Part shown: piece by piece, positions 50,201-62,165 of the stretch
Numbering within the stretch: position 1 is the stretch's first letter
Layout: every line of letters starts with the position of its first letter
Assembly (NCBI RefSeq): GCF_000346465.2
Contig: NC_034016.1
Coordinates: 13,015,805-13,079,804, forward strand
DNA from: Prunus persica
Lineage: Eukaryota; Streptophyta; Magnoliopsida; Rosales; Rosaceae
Direction of reading: 5' to 3'
Length of the DNA: 64,000 bases
The notes under the pieces: generated by a model
Database searches by the model: none
The model's input: only the letters and a program-made list of their open reading frames with translations
What the model was told of the DNA's origin: nothing
Program-made: the position numbers and the translations under genes

Positions 50201-51055
50201 TTCTTATAGTTAAAACCCACATTATTGTTATTTCAGAGAGCATCTATGAGTTTTATATGTATTCTTACAGGTTGCTCAGAAAAGTCAGAAGTCCTAATTT
50301 AATATATCACCTAAGTGATTTCACATACAAATCACAATCACAAAAGAGTGAATACACCACTTTCAAGGAGGTCTGCAAGTCCAAGTCTCAATCACAAAAC
50401 AGTGTATGCATGATTTCAGAGACAAATCATAAGTACAAAACAATGTATCCAAGTCCAAGAGCTTGACAACCGCAGGAAAATAGTTGGTAAATTTCATTCA
50501 ATCACATAAACAACAAACAAACCACAATAGAAATCCATTAATGTCTCATTCAAAATAGTGAAAGTAATCACCCACATTGAAGATCGAAGATGAAGGTGTC
50601 GTGGCTTTGTGGTGGAAGTCGACGACGGAGGTGGAGAGTCACGATTGTGGCTTCGTTATGGAGGCCGACGACGGAGGTGCCTAGTCAAGCCTTGGTTAGG
50701 GTTCGGTTCCAAATGTGGGGTTCAACCTTGTGGTTCAAATTAGCTCCTAGTTTGAAGATATAACTAAGAGGAGATTGAGTTAAGCGAGATTCTATGGTGG
50801 AGGTGGATTCCTATGAGGTTTGGTAGAAGGAAGAAGAAGAGGAAGAGACTAGATAGAAGAGGAAGAAGAAGAGGAAGAGACTAGATAGAAGAGGAAGAAG
50901 AAGAGCAACGACTAAGAAGAAAAAAGAAAGAAAGTGAAGGATGGGCAATAAGCTGTCAATAGAGAGTTTTTATAAGGGGTATTTGTGATTAGATTTCAAA
51001 ATAGGGATATTATTGAATAAATTAGTTGCGCTGGGGGCAAAGTCGCCAATTTTTC
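47219..51055. mobile_element. MULE with long (~280 bp) TIRs, non-autonomous
   Basis: 3837 bp; 9-bp TSD TAAAAATAA at 47210-47218 and 51056-51064. The TIRs start GGGAAATTGGCGG / (inverted) GAAAAATTGGCGAC and continue through TTTATTCAATAATAT and TTGCCCATCCTTCACTT to about 47500 and 50770. The interior is AT-rich without transposase. Next to the left TIR is a GC-richer open frame (47522-47815, MITAVVTSSETLTH...) that may be a captured gene piece, with a possible donor (CTCAG/GTACTC) near 47716; I cannot name its source. A 43-bp direct duplication (TTAGATTGTGCTTGATGTCC) lies near 48300-48385. Confidence 0.85.
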
Positions 51056-51182
51056 TAAAAATAATACTTAGAAGTGAATAATCACTTTATCTCTTAATTA
51101 CTAGGACAACAAAACTTGAAAACGCTTTTTAAATCTAATAATATACTTACAAAGGTTAAAATTAAAGAATCACTTTATAATA

Positions 51183-51366
51183 CTTCAATTGATCTGCTAC
51201 ATTTATTGGATTCCTGAGTATTTCTTTTTTTTTTTTTTTTTATTTATAACTTTCATATCATATCAGTACATCCACCACACAAACACATCTTTCATGCTCT
51301 ATTTTTCGTTTGTCTTGCTTCTAAAAAGTTAATTATTAATTTTTCTTGAACATGGTTTTCTTTTGT
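51183..51366. repeat. Left copy of ~185-bp duplication flanking the copia element
   Basis: CTTCAATTGATCTGCTACAT ... GAACATGGTTTTCTTTTGT; repeated at 57889-58073 on the other side of the element, differing mainly in T-run length. Confidence 0.93.
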
Positions 51367-51375
51367 GGGGTTTTC

Positions 51376-51938
51376 TTTTATAAAATAACCTAGAATATGT
51401 GCGATAATTCAGAGCTGCACGTAAAGTAGATGAGACACAGCATTTAACGAGGTTCGGCTATGCCTAAAATAACCTAGAATATGTGCGATAATTCAGAGCT
51501 GCACGTAAAGTAGATGAGACACAGCATTTAACGAGGTTCGGCTATGCCTACGTCCTCGGAGAGCAGCAGTAGTAACTTTTCCACTATGTAAAATAATAGG
51601 GCTACAAGTTTAGTGTTTACAATATATGTGGCTCACTGAATTTTCTCTCTAGGAGAATTTCTCTCTGCTCTCTCTTTCCTCTTTCTTCCTTCTCTTCCTT
51701 TCTCTTTTTTTTTCTTTCTTCTTTTTTCCGTTTCTCTTCTTATTTATAGGCTGAAATAATCACTATTCATCACTATTCATCACTGTTCACCCGTGACAGA
51801 CAAACTCTATCAAAGCCGCCAAATGAACAGTAATGAACAGTAATGAACAGTAATGAAAACTCTATCAAGCCGCCAAATGAACAGTAATGAACAGTAATGA
51901 ATAGTTAGTGGGCTCCACATGTTTATTCTTTTACAACA
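51376..51938 (-). repeat. 3' LTR of the copia-like element
   Basis: Contains an 84-bp tandem duplication (51383-51466 and 51467-51550, from AAAATAACCTAGAATATGTG to TTCGGCTATGCCT), shared with the other LTR. It also has about 54 extra bp from a duplicated AACAGTAATGA/CTCTATCAAGCCGCC segment absent from the 5' LTR. Confidence 0.9.
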
Positions 51939-51949
51939 CTCCCCCTTGG
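51939..51949 (-). promoter_or_regulatory. Polypurine tract
   Basis: CCAAGGGGGAG on the minus strand, directly before the 3' LTR; primes plus-strand synthesis. Confidence 0.8.
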
Positions 51950-54801
51950 AGACCACTAATGATATGTCGGTTGTATCATTAAAGACTTGCTTGGAGAAAA
52001 CCTAGTAAGGTAGAGAACTGATGGAAAGAAGAGTACAACAATCTGTATAGCATACTTCTGGATGCTCCCCCTGATTAATATCTCCCCCTGATGTCTTCAT
52101 GACTATCTTTTGGATTGAGAATCTTTCGGAGTGAGTGGATGATGTAGCCACCAACAATTCATATAGTAAATATATTTCCAGTGAATCATGACTATCTTTT
52201 GGATTGAGAATCTTTCGGAGTGAGTGGATGATGTAGCCACCAACAATTCATATAGTAAATATATTTCCAGTGAGCTATCTCTATGTAAATCATAGAAATT
52301 TTCAGAGTCCGCATATCTAATAACGCTTGGGCTATTTATAAGTTCACTTGAAAGAATATGCCCATACATGGTGTTATGCGGAAATAGCATCAAATATACC
52401 TCACATCATCCCAAAATGATGGTGATGGAGTTGAGCCTTATCTGGAAAATATGATGTCCGGTCCAACATACTTCCGGAAAATCCTTAAAGTGCCCAACGG
52501 ATAATCCTCATAAAAATGTTTCAATACTTTCTTAGTATAAGCAAGTATCTCGTTAGCATAATGCTCGATCTTTAAGTCGAGACAAATATTTCTGGAATTC
52601 TTAAGAAGCTTTAATGTGTTGCAAACACATTATAATCAATATACTCACTGAGGCAATTTATGTACATTAATATTGAGTACAGATTTCGTGCGTCAGGCAC
52701 ATGTCCACAGACTTGCTTCATGCAATTTCAATCCTTTCAAGGATTTTGTTTAAAGGGATTAAACTCTATGACACATTATATAGCTTTAACCCAGCTATTT
52801 ATACATCTTTAGGGAACTTCAGGTGATATGCTCTGTGCATTTAATAACCCTTAAAGATAACATGTTGGTCTCCGTAAATGTGCAATAAAGGGGCACAATT
52901 GAATCTATAAATATGGAGAAAACTCAACATCCCTTGTTTATGTCAAAAACATTGTGTCATACAAAGTAGGTATATTCCCTTTTTATTCCGAACACCCAAG
53001 TATAACTTTTAATATTAACATCTTTTAGGGTTCGAACTGTGGGTTTGTTCTTTCACGTTCATTCTCATCTATAATGGAATTGCCTCATTCCATTTTCGCC
53101 AATGATATTGTCGACATTTAATAATTGAACGTGGTTCCAATCAACACAGCCCATTGATGATTTGAATAGCTACTCCAAAACCAAAAATTGTCATTCATCA
53201 ATTCATGATCAGAAATTGTCATTCATCAATTCATGATCCCACCATTCTCATTTGCATGCGCATGCATCAATTATAAGCATTTCTTTGCTTTTGGGTACCC
53301 AAGCCACTTCATGGGGCTTTTATTATGTGAGAATGTGGATTATAACCTCCATTGGAGCGTTATTTAGTAGTAGGGCGTGGATAATCTCTATTTAGGGAGT
53401 TGGAACATTGAGAACCCATATATCTGTCATGCTGCAGGCATGCCATAGATTAATACATACATGTCAATTAATTTCTGGGACTTTAACCCATATTATGGGA
53501 CTTTAACCCATATAATTTGCTACGCATTAGGCGTGCATAATATCAATATTGACATGTCAAAGGATTGTCCATTTGGGACTTCAATCCACATCATTTGCTA
53601 CGCAACAGGCGTGCATCATATTGATCACTGCTATACCCATGTTATGTTCTTATGGGACTTTTAATCTGTGCAGTGTATTATCAATGTATCCAACTTGCAA
53701 TCTGTAAAATTTGCATTAATAATTCATGGATACATACAAGTCATTCTTTTGGAACGGACTTATCTCCCCATTTGGTTACCTTTCAAGATAAAATATCAAA
53801 TAGGTATATAAGCATAAAATAACACAAGTATTGCTTACATCCTTAGGTGGGAGAAACTTTTCTCAAGTATCATTCAAGCTCATATCAGCCCAGTAAATAT
53901 AATGTAGCGCTTGATGATCTAGTTATATCCTGCAATAGCAAAAATCACAACTCTTTTGCCTCTGTCAAAACAAATAACCCTCATAGTTAGGATTACTTCA
54001 TGGATTCATTCTTCAGATGTTCATTCTAAAGAAATAAAATCTCTTATGAACAGAGAGTTATAAAAAGAGAAAAAATGCAAAAATAATGTGATATTGATTG
54101 CAAGAGAAGGTAAGCAATCAGGGAAGGAAGCTGGTGGGAGCAGACAATAAGCTCTCATATCTCCTAGTCTAGAAGGACCTCAGGAGATTAGAGCATAAGG
54201 CCGCCTTTACAATTCCCTGATCTTGCAGAAACATGATCAGGGATAGTCTTGCTTCCTAAATGGATGATCAGAGATAGTCTTGCTTCTCAGGCATATTAAG
54301 TGCTTACTGATAAGAAAAACAAGTAGATATCGCATCACTAGGTATGGAGTAAACTGGATGTCTTCTGCAAAGAAAATTTCGTTAGTAACACATTTATACA
54401 CAAATACAATGAATAGGTAGAACCGGTGAATTTCAAATTAACCATAGGAAAATTGCGAGATTCTCGGGATGCTGTTGAAAAAGTGCGAGATTCTCGGGAT
54501 GCTTTTGAAAAAGTAGCTCTGTGAAATCCGTAAAGCAAGATCGGCTTTGAAAATAATGCTTGAAAACGCCGAAAGTGCAGACATGCATTATTAGAGGCCA
54601 CGTGAAGTTTTGGACTCTAGGAAAGAAAAAGATAATATGGGGATTCGAGAAGATATTGGGGTCCTGAAAAACAGTAGCCATATTTCCTCCTATAGATATG
54701 GCCTTTGTAAAACTTGATTGGAGCAACTGCGTTTCAACTCAAATTTCTTCATTTTCTGAAACTTTAGTTTTCCTAAGACTTTCTTCGAAACCTTCTCAAA
54801 A

Positions 54802-55353
54802 ATGGCTTCCTCTTCTTCCTGCCCAAATTATTTCAATTTAAATGATGCTCCAACAGCAAACAGTGACGCCAAAGTTTGGCGTCCATCCTTTTTATCCCAA
54901 AATCGTCATCTCACAGTTAATGATTCTGTGATGATGAATGATGCTACTGCTGTCATAGTAGCTAGGAATTTCATTACTCCAATGGATGAAATGCTGTTAA
55001 CAGGGAGGTCTGAGGAAGAGGCTATGGATGACTCAATGGCTTTTACCATTTAGAGTGCTGTTTCTGTTTCTAACATGGCTGATCGTTTGCGTGTTAGAGC
55101 AAACGAGGTTGAGAAGCTGACAACTGAAAATTCGTCTCTCCAAAGAATGCTTCATGAGTCTCAACAGGAGGTTGAGAAACTTAAAGGAGAGAATAATTCC
55201 TTGTTGAAACTGGTGAGTTCGTACTCAGTTGATACACTGAGAAGGCTAGACATGCTGCAGGTCTCCAATGAAAGAATTTTGGGAGACCACGAGAAGCTCA
55301 TGGCTAAGCTTAAGAGGCGCCGTCCTCTTCCTTCAGAGGCTTCCAGAACATAA
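54802..55353 (+). pseudogene. Coiled-coil protein ORF antisense to the copia element, one stop codon
   Basis: A 184-codon frame starting MASSSSCPNYFNLNDAP, with a single in-frame TAG at 55051-55053 (after DDSMAFTI; a C-to-T change from CAG would explain it). The second half, from NMADRLRVRANEVEKL, is a clear heptad coiled coil and ends in a basic KLKRRRPLPSEASRT. Codon structure is retained on both sides of the stop. It lies on the strand opposite to the LTR element's transcription direction. I know of no function; similar small coiled-coil ORFs occur in non-autonomous plant LTR elements. It could be expressed as two pieces or be a dead copy of a conserved element gene. Confidence 0.7.
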
Positions 55354-56172
55354 TGTAATTTTATAGATTTTACAGGGCCTGCACCTTCATTGCAGGTGGA
55401 AAAAATCTATCTGTTGTATGTTTCTGTAATAATAATTGCGCACATTCTTAAACTTGCACCTGTGGTTTTTACGTCTTTTCAAAATGACGGTTTGGAACCT
55501 TGTGCCTTACAGGTTCAAATAACCACATTGTCTCTCCCAAATTGCATGGTAGCCCGGAACTTTTGGCCTGGGCACAAACTCAGAATTTATTTGCCCTTTT
55601 CAAATGGACATGAAATATGAATTGAGTAAAAGCCACGATAATATCGCAATATAGTAGTGAAGAGCATTAACTACTATATACCCACAACTTCAAGTTCAGG
55701 ATCTCTCATATATTTGGATCCATGGGCTTCCGGCCCAGGTATAATAAAATATGTGGGGAGCCTCAATTCATTATTTGAGGTTTATATTGATATTATCCAT
55801 TTCGCGGTGTATTCTTAACAACCGGAATTCACAAAATATATTTCTTCCTTGAGGTGTCGATTATAACAGAATCGAACTTTATTAAATTCATCATCTTCTT
55901 ATGCCAAAGAAATATGTGGTGTACCACAATTTGCAATAATACCTCAAGGGTTGTCCATTTAATTGTTGGAACTTCAGGTTCTCAATACTCTTAAATTTTG
56001 AACTTCAGGCCAAAGCCACATATTCTCATGGTATGGACATTTTTACAATTTTCTGTACATATTCCGGGACTTCAAGCCCTTACATAATTGTCCATATTTT
56101 GAGGAACTTCTGGCATCTCATTTAATTTCTCATCCATGAGTTTAAGGAACTGCAGGTTCCCTTTTGTATATA

Positions 56173-56520
56173 GTGACGGTTTATCCAAAATGGTTAATAT
56201 TTATGCATACGTCACTATTCATGTGAATAGTACTGTTCATCAAGTCATGAATACATATCTATTCATGTGTACAGTACATCTGCCAGTACAGTGACGGTTT
56301 ATCCAAAATGGTTAATATTTATGCATATGTCACTATTCATGTGAATAGTACTGTTCATCAAGTCATGAATACATATCTATTCATGTGTACAGTACATCTG
56401 CCAGTACAGTTATCATCCATGGCTCATATTTATGCATACGTCACTATTCATGTGAATAGTACTGTTCATCAAGTCATGAATACATATCTATTCATGTGTA
56501 CAGTACATCTGCCAGTACAG
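56173..56520. repeat. ~118-bp tandem repeat, 3 units
   Basis: Units begin near 56173, 56291 and 56409 and share CACTATTCATGTGAATAGTA, TTCATCAAGTCATGAATACA and GTACAGTACATCTGCCAGTA. The CTATTCATGTGAATAG core is palindromic. Confidence 0.9.
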
Positions 56521-57360
56521 TTATCATCCATGTATACGGCACTATGAACCAATACGGTACTATTACATCATTAAGGAACCCCAGGTCCTTATTCACATGT
56601 TTACAAGTATAGTACCCCAGGTCCTTATTCACATGTTTACAAGTATAGTACCGGAGAGACTGCCAGCTCTCATATCAATATCATCATTAAGGATCTTCAA
56701 GTCCTGATGTAATTGTATGATGAGGATCAAGGAACTTCTGGTCCTGATCTGCACACTGTAAAAACTCATCATACAGCACAATTAATTCATAAAATAAATT
56801 GCTGATAAATAAATTACTGGTATGGACGATAAACCCGCACCATACTTTAAATAAATTAAATAGCTTGCTGTATGGACGTTAATCCCGCACCATATCTTAA
56901 ATAAAATTAAATGTGCGGTAAAGTAAACGTGCTTATATGGGCACTAATTCTGCTCCATACATTTAAATAAAAGCAAAGGCGTGGGCGATAAACCTGCACC
57001 ACCCTTTTAAATAAATACTGTTGTATGGGTAATAAACCTACACCATATAGTAAATAAAAAAAAATGTGGGAATAAAAACCACCACTTTGAACAAGATAAG
57101 GAAAGTGTTAGTATTAGTAACGGTCTCCCACTGATAATATGTTTAGTATTACCAAGGGTCCATTTTTGTTAATGGTTAGTAATAGAAAAGCAGATAAATA
57201 TAGTATATTATATTACCATCAACTTTTCATATATATATATAATATATATATATTATACTGATATATTAGTGGAAAGCTAGATACGTTGGCTTTTCTTCTT
57301 TACATCAACATAATGGTTAGTATTATAAATAATAGTGCAGCACAAAAATTATACCTGAGA

Positions 57361-57379
57361 GCTTCTCGTGCTGATAACG
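57361..57379 (-). promoter_or_regulatory. Primer-binding-site region
   Basis: CGTTATCAGCACGAGAAGC on the minus strand, immediately downstream of the 5' LTR; resembles the ACGTTATCAGCACGA motif at the start of many plant copia internal regions. Confidence 0.6.
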
Positions 57380-57888
57380 TGTTATAAAATAACCTAGAAT
57401 ATGTGCGATAATTCAGAGCTGCACGTAAAGTAGATGAGACACAGCATTTAACGAGGTTCGGCTATGCCTAAAATAACCTAGAATATGTGCGATAATTCAG
57501 AGCTGCACGTAAAGTAGATGAGACACAGCATTTAACGAGGTTCGGCTATGCCTACGTCCTCGGAGAGCAGCAGTAGTAACTTTTCCACTATGTAAAATAA
57601 TAGGGCTACAAGTTTAGTGTTTACAATATATGTGGCTCACTGAATTTTCTCTCTAGGAGAATTTCTCTCTGCTCTCTCTTTCCTCTTTCTTCCTTCTCTT
57701 CCTTTCTCTTTTTTTTTCTTTCTTCTTCTTTCCGTTTCTCTTCTTATTTATAGGCTGAAATAATCACTATTCATCACTATTCATCACTGTTCACCTGTGA
57801 CAGACAAACTCTATCAAAGCCGCCAAATGAACAGTAATGAACAGTAATGAATAGTTGGTGGGCTCCACATGTTTATTCTTTTACAACA
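57380..57888 (-). repeat. 5' LTR of the copia-like element
   Basis: 509 bp with complete TG...CA ends; the same 84-bp internal duplication (57386-57469 and 57470-57553). Minus-strand transcription would start here. Confidence 0.9.
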
Positions 57889-58073
57889 CTTCAATTGATC
57901 TGCTACATTTATTGGATTCCTGAGTATTTCTTTTTTTTTCTTTTTTTTTTTTATAACTTTCATATCATATCAGTACATCCACCACACAAACACATCTTTC
58001 ATGCTCTATTTTTCGTTTGTCTTGCTTCTAAAAAGTTAATTATTAATTTTTCTTGAACATGGTTTTCTTTTGT
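57889..58073. repeat. Right copy of ~185-bp duplication flanking the copia element
   Basis: Second copy of 51183-51366; after its end (TTTTCTTTTGT) the sequence continues TTGTTGTTAAAAA, whereas the left copy continues with a GGGGTTTTC filler into the LTR. Confidence 0.93.
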
Positions 58074-58635
58074 TTGTTGTTAAAAAAACAGAACAAGAAA
58101 AAAATAGAGGAGAGAAAACTCTATGATGAGAAAAGTCCAACCAGCTGGTTTTGCCTTTCGTTGGAATTGTTGGGGGATATGACATATTTTTTGATAGGCT
58201 CTTTCTCCCATGAGAGCTTCACTGTTGAAGCTTGATCTGGCTTTCTTCCGGCCGTTGATTTCGTTTGTGGCTGCTATGGTGCGAATTGGTTCGTCCATTT
58301 GGTCCTCTTCTTCATCAGATAACCTTCTTTTTATTTGTTCTCCTATTTGTCTCATATCGTCATCTTCCTCTTTCCTTCGTTTGTGCCTGTGCTGGTATTT
58401 GTTGGGTTTCCTTCTTCAATTTTTCAAATATCTTTTTCTCTTCTTCTTTATTAATTGCGTCTTCTTTTGATGTTTTGTAGGAGTCTTTCGACCGACGGTT
58501 CTGATGCCTCACCTGTTGGATCTCCCGATCGCTCCTCCTCGAGATTCAACGACACCCATCCGACGATGACATGATCAATCGTCTGGGACCTGCGGTCTTT
58601 CCGAAGATCTCAATCAAAAAATTATTAAGCAGGCA

Positions 58636-58673
<38 letters not shown>

Positions 58674-60369
58674 TTGAGCATGCGGATAATGAACCCTAGG
58701 AGCTTAATATTTGTTTGCATCTAAAAGGAAATATGATTGGGAGCTGATATTCTGAACTAATCGACCAGTCTCTCAGCTGGAAGGTAAAGATGGTTGGTTC
58801 AATATAAGAGCATTCACACAAAAAATCCGATTTAACACTATATAAAATATGTAGAAACCTACTTACCCTCTGTTTGCTAAGAAAATGCAAGAAAAAAACA
58901 GAAAATTTCATCTTTTTAAACATTTACTGTTGTTTTGTGGGTAGGAGTTCAATAATTATGCTTATAAGAGCGTTTGAGGTCACCCACTTAATAACATTAT
59001 ACTTTTTATTGAAATCACTTGGGTTTCTGTGGAAACTCAAGGACATAAAGGCAAAAGTGAGTCTTTGTTCTATAATTATATGTTGGATTGAAAATTTGGT
59101 GTCTTTCTTCTTTCTTGCATGTGCTTGGAATTACAATGAAAATTTCCTTTCATTGTTTTTTCGTTGTTGAAGGGTTTGAGCATGAGGAAAAAGGTAATTT
59201 TGCAACCTCACCAAAGCATTTCAGGTAAGAACCATATCCTTGAATTGCCCTTTTGGACCAAAATTAAGCCTTTTGTGTGATGGTTTATCATATGATTGGG
59301 TTCTATGTTTGAGCTTATGGATTGGTACATGGTGGATTTGAATTGGCACGCAGAGTTGCTTGGGTGAAGCTGATGACTTTGTGCATTGCAGGACTACAAC
59401 AAAATGGTGCAACTACATCTATTCGTGGACTTTGAAATAGAAACAAGGTTTGCATCTTTTAATCACCTCCACTGTATTTCAATTTCTTTCCCTTTTATTA
59501 ATTTTGATTGTGTTTCTCCCCTGTGATGGGATTGAACATTCTTTTGAAATGGTAATGGCAGGTGACTGTTTGTGCTTGAATAAAGGCTTGACATTGCCCT
59601 TGCTGCTGTTGTGGGACAGAGCCAGTGCATATGTACAGAAGTTGCGGTATACAATGTTCTCTCTCCCTCTCTTTAATTTCAGTTTATTTTTTCTTTTAAT
59701 AGAATTTCATCAAATATTTTGGTTCTGGATTTTTTGTGTTGAAGAAATTTACAATAAAGGTATTTTATGACGTTCTGTGTTCGTAAATATCTTGTGTAGA
59801 ACAACACAGAATGTTGACCGACTTTGAAGGTGCTACAAGAAAAAACGAAGTAGGGTTCTGCATTTGGACTAGCAAAGAGGTTTGTCAATCGTTCTCTCAT
59901 CCTCAATTTTTTTATTTATTTAATTAGTCGATTACATCTCAGCCTTAAATTCACTGGTTTTTTATTCCTGTTTAATTTAATGAGACAATTTCTGTTACAG
60001 AATTCTAAATTATGCACTTCTTTTTCCATGTTAGGGTACTGGGATGCTAGGGGGTTCTTTTTATTCTCTTTTCCACTGCATATTATAACTTAGATGGGTA
60101 TGCTTCAAGAAGGTCGGTTTTTTTTCTTGAAGAATACCCATTTGGTTTTAGACCTAGTTTATTTAGTTAAATATATGGCTACTGGTGAAATGGATTAGCC
60201 AAATATTGCATATGTAATATGCAAACAAATTCTTAGTATTGTTGCAAACAATCAGTTTAAGCGAAGGATTGTGGTATGAAATTTGGTAAACAAATATCTA
60301 GAAATTATCTTCACAGTTTCTTAGGTTCCACTTAATTTGGTATTTGTTTTTGTGTGATATATTTCTCTT
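58074..60369. other. Unassigned region, several splice-like sites, (CT)n tract
   Basis: No protein family recognised on either strand. There is a GC-richer open stretch at 58210-58470 (MRASLLKLDLAFFRPL...), a (CT)n microsatellite at 58640-58671, and several short segments bounded by AG/GT-like sites (for example around 59160-59230, 59390-59450 and 59800-59880). It could be upstream exons or introns of the CACTA element that follows, or a non-coding transcript. I found no recognisable TNP2-type transposase here. Confidence 0.3.
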
Positions 60370-60370
60370 A

Positions 60371-61684
60371 GGGCGTGTGACGTGTCAAATGGTAAAGTTG
60401 CAATTAACGGGCTTCTCGGAGAGCTGAAAAAAACTGTACGCAACAGGGCGAAGCCTGAAGGATCAATTATAGAGGCTTGGGTTCAATATGAGTCGCTTAT
60501 TTTCTATGGAATGTATTTAAAAGATGTGCAGACGGCTTTCAATCGTCCTTAGTGCAATAATGACAGAGGTGTGAGAAATGAGAAACTTTATGTCTTTTCC
60601 CAAAGCGCACGCCCCTTTGGAGATCCTGCACGAGGAGAGTCGTTTTCTAGAAATGACATGGAGGTAGCGCATTGGTTCGTACTGAACAATTGTGATGAGA
60701 TAATGGCATACTTAGATGACCATGAAGAGATGATGAAGCCAGAAAATCCATCACATTTGTATGCCAAGAAATACCGTGAATTGTTTCCACAATGGTTTTT
60801 GGAATATGTAAGTTATAATTTTTTTTGTATTTGACATATATATTGTAGTACTTAATTTTCTCAAACTAACATGTGAATGTATTTTTATAATATTAGGTGA
60901 ATAAGTTGAAATCATCGAATTCCCCCACTTACAGTGAAGAGTTATGTAACTTCGCGTTTGGCCCGATTCGCGCTGAATTGTTCTCGGGTTGCCATGTTAA
61001 TGGCGTCAAGTTTTTGGGGATTGCACGAGATGACAAGTTGTGTACGCAAAACAGCGGTGTCTATATCCCAGGTGGAGGCGAAAGTACGGACATTGATTTC
61101 TATGACAAACTCACAATTGTCGTGCAATTGCTTTACAAAGACCGATACTAAGTGATCATGTTTAAGTGTCGATGGTTTGATACCAACCTAAATAGGCAGG
61201 GAAGTGTTAAAATCGACCATGGCTTACTATCTGTGAACATTAACAGAACTTGGTATGATGACGACCCTTACATTTTGGTAAACATGGCAACACAGATTGT
61301 GTATCTAGATGACCCTAAAGCCGGGAGTGGTTGGAAAGTTGTTCAGAAGATGGATCATAGGAACGTGTATGCTATACCAGAACTAGACCCAACTGACAAC
61401 GACGTCACAATGTGGCTGACCAACATTTAGAATCTTCAATGGAAAATGATGCGGAAACACTTTGAGATACAGATGTTATACAAGAACCATTTCAGATACA
61501 AGGAGTGTATTCAATCGAAATACCGATTCAGTCAATTACAATTGACCTTGGTGATCTTCTGCGATACGATGTTGTAGTGGACCTAAACAACGACGATGAT
61601 GTAGTTATAGAGAGGGAGGATTGGGAGACCGAAAGTGATCATAGCGACGATAACGAAAGTTATTATAGTTCAGATGATGAATGA
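60371..61684 (+). pseudogene. CACTA (En/Spm) element protein with DUF4218- and DUF4216-like parts, degenerate
   Basis: First part, 60371-60807: KKTVRNRAKPEGSIIEAWVQ and RNEKLYVFSQSARPFG match the region around DUF4218 in plant CACTA transposase genes. An intron at 60808-60896 (GTAAGT...TTAG) leads to exon 2, whose end (MFKCRWFDTNLNRQGSVKID ... TWYDDDPYILVNMATQIVYL) is a DUF4216-like domain. An acidic C-terminal tail (WETESDHSDDNESYYSSDDE) ends at 61684 in a different frame. Breaks: TAG at 60550-60552, TAA at 61149-61151, TAG at 61428-61430 and a frameshift after it. The upstream Transposase_21/TNP2 part is not seen. Confidence 0.78.
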
Positions 61685-61974
61685 TGAAATTTTTTGTAAT
61701 TTTATTATGTTAGTGTACAGATTTTGGCAAATATGCTTGTTTGAATATATGTACTTGTTATATCCAAACCTTATATATGTGAAGAAATGAAACATTGTTA
61801 AATAAATTGAGCTATAAAAGAAAATGAGAAATGAAAATAAATTTATTTATAAAACATTGGTAAATAAATATATCCAAACCTTTTTTATATTAATTTTGAA
61901 AATTATTTTTACAAAACATTTTTAAAAAATGAAAATGAGAAACAATCTGACCTAAATATGTATTTGGTGCCAAA

Positions 61975-62165
61975 TACTTGAGTGACGAATTTAGCCTATT
62001 CGTGCATAGTTGTATTTTGCGCGACGACAAAATTACTAGTCACGTACAGTTGCAAGTTTGCGCGACAAAATCTGCTTCTTGTCCTGTAAAGTTGTAATTT
62101 CGCGCGACAACTGTACTTTTCGTAGCGTAAAGTTCAATTTTGCGCGACAATTTCAATACTCGTCG
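61975..62165. repeat. CACTA subterminal motif cluster 1
   Basis: Repeated TTTTGCGCGACRA and CGTCGCGTNA motifs, direct and inverted, about 30-40 bp apart. Same motif family as 13983-14440. Such motifs are the likely transposase-binding sites of a CACTA family. Confidence 0.7.

Larger units (their letters stand above)
51376..57888 (-). mobile_element. Non-autonomous copia-like LTR retrotransposon (LARD-type)
   Basis: LTRs are 51376-51938 and 57380-57888 (TGTTATAAAA...TTTTACAACA), almost identical, so recently inserted. Orientation is minus: the PBS-like CGTTATCAGCACGAG abuts the right (5') LTR, and the polypurine tract CCAAGGGGGAG abuts the left (3') LTR, preceded by the GGGGGAGATATTAATCAGGG-type tail of plant copia elements. 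No gag or pol reading frame survives. The internal region holds a plus-strand coiled-coil ORF and short direct repeats (GGGACTTTAACCCATAT, GGAACTTCAGG). The left LTR lacks the terminal TG and no 5-bp TSD is present. Confidence 0.85.

Noticed and set aside
52103..52393. Minus-strand ORF near the copia 3' end as a pol remnant
   Set aside because: It spans a local direct duplication (ACTATCTTTTGGATTGAGAA) and shows no RNase H or other pol motif.
56308..56547. 79-aa ORF with internal protein repeats
   Set aside because: Reads through the 118-bp tandem repeat in a retroelement; no family, no conservation argument.
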